From: Chitinophaga sp. CB10
GTDB lineage: Bacteria > Bacteroidota > Bacteroidia > Chitinophagales > Chitinophagaceae
Direction of reading: 5' to 3'
NCBI GenBank assembly: GCA_001870995.2
Contig: MLAV02000022.1
Location: forward strand, 8,210 to 72,209
Length of the DNA stretch: 64,000 bases
The translations under genes were made by a program, and so were the position numbers. The notes beneath the pieces are model-generated. The model had not been told where the DNA came from, ran no database searches, and saw nothing but the letters and a program-made list of their open reading frames with translations. The stretch's first letter is position 1; each line of letters opens with the position of its first letter. Positions 59,493 through 64,000 of this stretch are shown here, piece by piece.

Positions 59493-62400
59493 TTAGCTTT
59501 TTTTGTTAACTAATACATTGAATTTAAGGTCGTTTACCTCTATTTCTGTACCTTCTTGTAGTGCTGCTACTACATCCAAGCTATCTGCCAAAATTTCCGT
59601 GCAAATATAGTCATTATAGTTAATAATCGCTGATTTCAGGGAATCTACCGCTGCTACTTTAACATCAATTCTGTCAGTTAGTTCGAAGCCGCTGTCTTTC
59701 CGTATTTTCTGAATACGATTAACCAGTTCCCTGGCGTTACCTTCATCCTGCAGCTGTGGCGTAATAGTAATATCAAGTGCTACCGTGAGGGCACCTTTAT
59801 TGGCTACTGTCCATCCAGGAATATCTTCGGAAATGATCTCTACGTCAGAGAGTTGTATTTGCAACTGCTCACCATCCACTGACAGGGTGTAATTCCCCTC
59901 TCTTTCGAGGGCTGCGATGTCAGCATCCGTGAAGGCGTTGATCGCCGCGGCAACTGCTTTCATCCTTGGGCCCATTTTAGCGCCGAGAGATTTGAAGTTA
60001 GGTTTAATCTTTTTCTTGATAAAACCTTCCGTTTCCGTAAGATAATCAATCCCTTTAACATTCACTTCACTTTTTATCAGATCTTCCACTTTGGCGATCT
60101 GTTCCTGCATGTGCGCGTCCGTTATCGGGATCAGGATCTTCTGCAATGGCTGACGAACCTTGATATTCACTTTCTTGCGTAAGGACAATACCAGGGAAGA
60201 AATGTCCTGGGCCAGCTGCATCCTTTCTTCCAGGTCCGGATCGATCGCCTCCGGTTGTACCACAGGGAAGTTGGTATGGTGGATGGATGCTGCGCTGCTG
60301 CGTCCGGTGACCTTGTTCAGGTTGTTAAACATCCAGTCGGTAAAGAATGGAGATACCGGCGCCATCAGCTGTATCACTTTTTCCAGGCATTCGTACAGGG
60401 TCTGGTAAGCACTAATCTTATCATGTTCGTACTCTCCTTTCCAGAACCTGCGACGGCACAAACGAACGTACCAGTTACTAAGGTGTTCATCCACAAAGCG
60501 TTCGATAGCGCGGCCTGCCTGCGTAGGCTCATAGTCATCGAAGTAAGCGGTCACATCCTTCACCAGCGAGTTCAGGTCGGAAATGATCCAGCGGTCAATT
60601 TCCGGACGCTCTTCCAGCGGTATATATGCCTCCTTGAAAGTGAAATTATCCAGGTTAGCATACATTGCGAAGAAGTTGTATGTATTATAAAGTGTGCCAA
60701 ATAATTTTCGTTGCGCTTCCCCGATACCTTTAATATCAAATTTCAGGGAGTCCCAGGGGGAGGCGTTGGTAATCAGGTACCAGCGCGTAGCGTCCGCTCC
60801 GAACTGTTCTATGGTCTCAAAAGGGTTCACCACGTTACCGAGGCGCTTACTCATTTTTTGTCCTTTTGCGTCCAGTACGAGTCCGTTGGAAACGACCGTT
60901 TTGTAGGCTACGCTGTCAAAAAGCATCACGCCGAGGGCATGCAATGTGTAGAACCATCCACGGGTCTGATCCACACCTTCTGCAATGAAATCCGCAGGGA
61001 ACGCTTCGCCCTTGTCGAGCGCCGCCTTGTTTTCGAACGGATAATGCCATTGCGCATAAGGCATGGCGCCGGAATCGAACCACACGTCGATCAGATCCGG
61101 CTCGCGACGCATTGGCTTACCGGATGGGCTTACCAGGATGATTTCATCCACGTAAGGTTTATGGAGGTCCAGGATACCTTCGTGGAGATAGGATTTATTC
61201 ACATCTCCCCCTAACACCTCATTGGCTTTGCGGATTTCGGCGTTCAGCTCTTCGATACCGCCGATGCAGATTTCTTCTGTGCCGTCTTCCGTACGCCAGA
61301 TAGGCAGGGGAGTACCCCAGTAGCGGCTGCGGCTCAGGTTCCAGTCCACCATGTTTTCCAGCCAGTTGCCGAAACGGCCGGTACCCGTGAAGGCCGGCTT
61401 CCAGTTGATGGTCTTGTTCAGCTCCACCATCCGGTCTTTCAGCGCGGTGGTTTTGATGAACCAGGCGTCCAGCGGGTAGTAGAGTACCGGTTTATCCGTA
61501 CGCCAGCAATGTGGGTAGGAGTGTTCATACTTCTCCACCTTGAAGGCGCGGTTTTCCTTCTTGAGTTTCACGGCGATGTCCACATCTACGTCTTTGTAGT
61601 CCGGGTCATCTTTATAATTTTTCACATACCTGCCGGAGAATTCGCCAACGTTATCGGTGAATTTACCTTCTTTATCCACCAGGGTGAGTATGCCGATGCC
61701 GTATTTTTTACCGACGCGGTTATCGTCCGCACCGAAGGCCGGGGCCGTGTGTACGATACCGGTACCATCTTCCGTGGTAACGAAATCGCCGAGGATCACG
61801 CGGAACGGATCCCCCTCTTCCGGCTGTGCATAAGGCAGGAGCTGCTCATAGCGCAGGTTTTCCAGGTCCTTACCCTTAAAGGTGGTGAGGATCTGCCAGG
61901 GAATCACTTTATCTCCCTCTTTATAAGCATCGAAATCCGCATTTTCTCCTTCCGGTTTGAAATATTTACCCAGGAGCACTTTTGCCATTACAATATTTAT
62001 GGGGAGATGTGTGTACTGGTTGAAGGTACGCACCAGCGCATATTCAATATTGGGTCCTACGGTAAGGCCGAGGTTGGAAGGCAGTGTCCATGGGGTGGTC
62101 GTCCAGGCCAGGAAGAACACTTCATCATTACCGGCCGCCTCAAAGAGGAACTGCGAGTTGGCTGCTTTCACCGCCTTGAACATGGCTACCACGGTGGTAT
62201 CCTTTACGTCCTTATAGGTGCCTGGCTGGTTCAGCTCATGGGAGCTCAAACCGGTACCGGCCGCCGGGGAATAAGGCTGGATGCTGACGGATTTGTACAG
62301 CAGTCCTTTCTTATACAGGGTTTGGAGGCACCACCAGAGGGACTCAATATATTTATTATCGAAAGTGATGTAAGGATCCTTGAGGTCTACCCAATAACCC

Positions 62401-62819
62401 ATCTTCTGGGTCAGTTCGTCCCACTTATCCTTATATTTTAATACTTCTTTACGGCAGGTGTCGTTGTATTCGGCGATGGATATCTTTTTACCAATATCTT
62501 CTTTGGTAATGCCCAGCATTTTTTCCACGCCCAGTTCTACCGGCAGGCCATGGGTATCCCATCCGCCCTTGCGCTTTACCTGGAAGCCCTGCATGGTTTT
62601 GTAGCGGCAAACAAGGTCTTTCAGGGTACGTGAAATCACGTGGTGAATACCAGGCAGGCCGTTGGCGCTTGGTGGGCCTTCATAAAATACAAACGGAGCA
62701 GCGCCCTCCCGAACTTCCACGCTTTTTTCAAAAGCCTGGTGCTGTTCCCATTGCCGGAGTATCTCTTTCTCTATCTGAGGTAAATTCAGTTGGTTATATT
62801 CCTGATATTTGCTGGACAT
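59493..62819 (-). CDS. ileS: Isoleucyl-tRNA synthetase (eukaryote-like type)
   Basis: It charges tRNA-Ile. The 1108-residue length and signatures fit a class I enzyme: GPPSANGLPGIHHVISRTLK, where G57-I-H-H60 replaces HIGH; KMSKR near residue 655; an editing domain with WTTTPWTLPSNLGLTV; and a C-terminal anticodon domain (LSNWYVRLCRRRFWKGEYEH). The GIHH form, long C-terminus and missing bacterial-type zinc finger place it in the eukaryote-like branch, whose members are generally resistant to mupirocin. It heads an operon with the DksA-like gene 6 bp downstream. No T-box leader was seen. Confidence 0.96.
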   Translation of the reverse strand: MSSKYQEYNQLNLPQIEKEILRQWEQHQAFEKSVEVREGAAPFVFYEGPPSANGLPGIHHVISRTLKDLVCRYKTMQGFQVKRKGGWDTHGLPVELGVEKMLGITKEDIGKKISIAEYNDTCRKEVLKYKDKWDELTQKMGYWVDLKDPYITFDNKYIESLWWCLQTLYKKGLLYKSVSIQPYSPAAGTGLSSHELNQPGTYKDVKDTTVVAMFKAVKAANSQFLFEAAGNDEVFFLAWTTTPWTLPSNLGLTVGPNIEYALVRTFNQYTHLPINIVMAKVLLGKYFKPEGENADFDAYKEGDKVIPWQILTTFKGKDLENLRYEQLLPYAQPEEGDPFRVILGDFVTTEDGTGIVHTAPAFGADDNRVGKKYGIGILTLVDKEGKFTDNVGEFSGRYVKNYKDDPDYKDVDVDIAVKLKKENRAFKVEKYEHSYPHCWRTDKPVLYYPLDAWFIKTTALKDRMVELNKTINWKPAFTGTGRFGNWLENMVDWNLSRSRYWGTPLPIWRTEDGTEEICIGGIEELNAEIRKANEVLGGDVNKSYLHEGILDLHKPYVDEIILVSPSGKPMRREPDLIDVWFDSGAMPYAQWHYPFENKAALDKGEAFPADFIAEGVDQTRGWFYTLHALGVMLFDSVAYKTVVSNGLVLDAKGQKMSKRLGNVVNPFETIEQFGADATRWYLITNASPWDSLKFDIKGIGEAQRKLFGTLYNTYNFFAMYANLDNFTFKEAYIPLEERPEIDRWIISDLNSLVKDVTAYFDDYEPTQAGRAIERFVDEHLSNWYVRLCRRRFWKGEYEHDKISAYQTLYECLEKVIQLMAPVSPFFTDWMFNNLNKVTGRSSAASIHHTNFPVVQPEAIDPDLEERMQLAQDISSLVLSLRKKVNIKVRQPLQKILIPITDAHMQEQIAKVEDLIKSEVNVKGIDYLTETEGFIKKKIKPNFKSLGAKMGPRMKAVAAAINAFTDADIAALEREGNYTLSVDGEQLQIQLSDVEIISEDIPGWTVANKGALTVALDITITPQLQDEGNARELVNRIQKIRKDSGFELTDRIDVKVAAVDSLKSAIINYNDYICTEILADSLDVVAALQEGTEIEVNDLKFNVLVNKKS

Positions 62820-63071
62820 AAAACAATTCCCCGCCCTTTGATGTTATTTGATACAATAATTGATTAAAATTGTGCGAAGTTAATAAAATAGCCCGGGACC
62901 GAAAGGCGTTAGTTTACATAAATTACCGGATTTCGAACTTTTTTTGTGGATATTTTAGTAATTTACAATAAAGCAGCGTTATTTTGCGTTTTTGGCATTG
63001 TTTTGGTGTCAAAGAGGAAGAATTGAGAAACCTAGTAATTAATTTAACCCAACGGCAAAACCATATCTTAT

Positions 63072-63536
63072 ATGAAAAAGTTGACGTTAATTTTTTGCGC
63101 GGTCTTAGTCTCTTCCGGCATAACTTTTGCACAGCAAAAAAAATCAGTTAAAAAAACAAAAACTGTTACTCATAAGGTGGAAGCACCTGTTGCAGTAAAA
63201 AGCTCTTTTGAACAGAATTTTGCAGGTACAACTGACGCCAAATGGACAAAGACAAGTGCCGGATTTTGGAACGTTAGTTTCCTGAAGGAAAATATTAAAA
63301 CTGTTGCGCAGTACAATGCGGACGGTGGCTGGATCAGCACCAAAAGCGAATACGACGCACAGTCATTACCGGAGTCAGTGACAACAACACTAAAGACGAA
63401 GTATCCGGAAGCAACTATCAAAGATGGTTGGAAAATAGAAAGGGCAGATGTTGCTGCCTACTATAAGGTTAATATTCAGGATAATGGTGCAGATAAGGCA
63501 GTGCTACTGAACGAAGCAGGCACCATCACTGAATAA
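63072..63536 (+). CDS. PepSY-like secreted protein
   Basis: The 154-residue protein has signal peptide MKKLTLIFCAVLVSSGITFA and a short Lys-rich linker. A PepSY-like (BLIP-like) fold follows: SFEQNFAGTTDAKWTKTSAG, FWNVSFLKENIKTVAQYNAD and SLPESVTTTLKTKYPEATIK. Such proteins are common in Bacteroidota periplasm; roles are unknown. It is a single gene with its own terminator at 63579. Confidence 0.85.
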   Translation: MKKLTLIFCAVLVSSGITFAQQKKSVKKTKTVTHKVEAPVAVKSSFEQNFAGTTDAKWTKTSAGFWNVSFLKENIKTVAQYNADGGWISTKSEYDAQSLPESVTTTLKTKYPEATIKDGWKIERADVAAYYKVNIQDNGADKAVLLNEAGTITE

Positions 63537-63578
63537 CATTAAATTCGTATTTCATAGGTATAGGGATAAATAGGACAG

Positions 63579-63606
63579 ACCCTGCTCTTTTGGGCGGGGT
63601 TTTTTT
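63579..63606 (+). terminator. Terminator of the PepSY-like gene
   Basis: ACCCTGC and GCGGGGT form a 7-bp stem, with one wobble pair, around an 8-base loop and are followed by six or more T. Confidence 0.75.
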
Positions 63607-63612
63607 ATTTCT

Positions 63613-63871
63613 CGCGGAGGTTGCTCGCAAAGCGCGCGGAGGTTGCACGCAAAGCGCGCGGAGGTTGCACGCAAAGCGCGCGGAGGAGCTAAGAACGCAA
63701 AGGTTAGTAAGGAGGGAAGGGGCTCGCAGAGAGCGCGGAGGAGCTAAGAACGCAAAGGTTAGTAAGGAGGGAAGGGGCTCGCAGAGAGCGCGAAGGAGCT
63801 AAGAACGCAAAGGTTAGTAAGAAACAGAGGTTCTTGCAAAGGTGCAAAGGAGCTAAGAAAGCAAAGCTAAG
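63613..63871 (+). repeat. Two adjoining tandem-repeat arrays (22 bp and 55 bp units)
   Basis: A 22-bp unit starting CGCGGAGGTTGC repeats three times head to tail (63613, 63635, 63657) with one base change. Next a 55-bp unit (key parts GAGCTAAGAACGCAAAG, GTTAGTAAGGAGGGAAGG, CTCGCAGAGAGCGCG) starts at 63686, 63741 and 63796, and a degenerate fourth copy at 63850. There are no spacers and no gene. Together with the terminator before it and the IS-like end after it, this fills the 428 bases between the PepSY-like gene and 63965. Confidence 0.8.
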
Positions 63872-63914
63872 TATCACACATTAAAAAATATTTAAGCAGG
63901 AAAGACTGTAAAAT

Positions 63915-63958
63915 AAACTGTGTCAAAGGCTAAAAAAACAAGACCTTTAACACAGTTT
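63915..63958. mobile_element. Inverted repeat just before a transposase start (probable IS left end)
   Basis: AAACTGTGTCAAAGG (63915-63929) and CCTTTAACACAGTTT (63944-63958) pair over 15 positions with one mismatch, followed by a long T-run and the transposase ATG at 63965. Hairpins like this shield transposase genes from outside transcription. The outer end of the element is probably near 63902 (GACTGTAAAATAAACTGTG). The other end lies beyond the window. Confidence 0.5.
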
Positions 63959-63964
63959 TTTTTT

Positions 63965-64000
63965 ATGGAACAACAAGAAAAATTTGACTACGAAGAACTC
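63965..64000 (+). CDS. Start of a probable IS256-type transposase (cut by window edge)
   Basis: Only 12 codons are visible: MEQQEKFDYEEL. IS256-family transposases of Bacteroidota commonly open with such an EKFDYE segment, and the hairpin and T-run just upstream fit an IS end. The evidence is thin because nothing of the DDE domain is in view. Confidence 0.45.
   Translation, partial: MEQQEKFDYEEL

Noticed and set aside
58966..59496. Long plus-strand frames opposite the Lys/Ala-rich tail of the DksA-like gene
   Set aside because: Low-complexity Phe/Ala-rich mirror of the AAG/GCC repeats on the minus strand.
61509..62441. A 310-codon open frame on the plus strand opposite ileS
   Set aside because: Shadow of ileS; the translation has no recognisable family and the ileS frame is certain.
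63590..63802. A 70-codon frame through the tandem repeats
   Set aside because: Its sequence is just the repeat translated (Arg/Ala/Lys-rich) and it starts inside the terminator of the previous gene.
63613..63871. CRISPR array
   Set aside because: The 22- and 55-bp units follow each other without unique spacers and no cas gene is near.

Overview
The window looks like chromosome from a Bacteroidota, most likely the Chitinophagaceae and close to Chitinophaga. The evidence is a SusC/SusD pair, DUF2490- and DUF3078-like secreted proteins, a LytS/LytTR two-component pair, a group II geranylgeranylglyceryl phosphate synthase, a eukaryote-like IleS, and repeated promoters of the Bacteroidota form TTTG-N19-TAnnTTTG. 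No tRNA, rRNA or CRISPR array was recognised.

Region 1 (1-17,150) is AT-richer than the rest and is read leftwards. It is one tight operon of at least seven secreted or outer-membrane proteins: a large beta-barrel, an FN3-like protein, an 1862-residue protein with an SpvB/TcB-like start and a PA14-like domain, a small lipocalin-like protein, an 1154-residue Ig/PKD-like protein ending in a YD-like tail, a 243-residue secreted protein, and an RHS-like protein cut by the left edge. Upstream lies a secreted tail-fibre-like gene whose last part is in the -1 frame at a T TTT TTA heptamer. That gene and the operon each begin with a good promoter followed by the same 40-44 nt leader.

Region 2 (17,150-27,370) holds an FHA protein, a carboxypeptidase-regulatory-domain protein, a PRPP synthetase-like enzyme, a GNAT acetyltransferase, a SusC/SusD nutrient-uptake pair, a DUF2490 protein, a YcxB-like membrane protein and a small secreted protein.

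Region 3 (27,370-42,690) is metabolic and signalling: B12-dependent ribonucleotide reductase, GGGP synthase, an AhpD-like protein, LytS/LytTR, Dxs (isoprenoid precursors, which could feed GGGP synthase), a flavin/2Fe-2S reductase, a PAS protein with a histidine-kinase H-box but no ATPase domain, a HAD phosphatase and a beta-propeller-like secreted protein.

Region 4 (41,975-46,732) is a redox/stress group read leftwards: ScpA, an AraC-type regulator, pirin, YceI, OsmC and a second pirin. The two pirin promoters share a 10-bp motif.

Region 5 (46,807-63,540) is mostly housekeeping: DUF3078 protein, MscL, PPK2, a DMT transporter, ribosome recycling factor, a WecA/TagO-like transferase, the N-terminal half of transketolase, a LolC/E-type permease, RbfA, an MsbA-like ABC exporter, a GpgS-like glycosyltransferase fused to a HAD domain with an altered nucleophile, a histone-H1-like/DksA fusion and IleS, then a PepSY-like secreted protein. 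The right end (63,613-64,000) has short tandem repeats and the beginning of what looks like an IS256-type transposase.

All coordinates were read by eye; family names come from motif recognition, not database searches.
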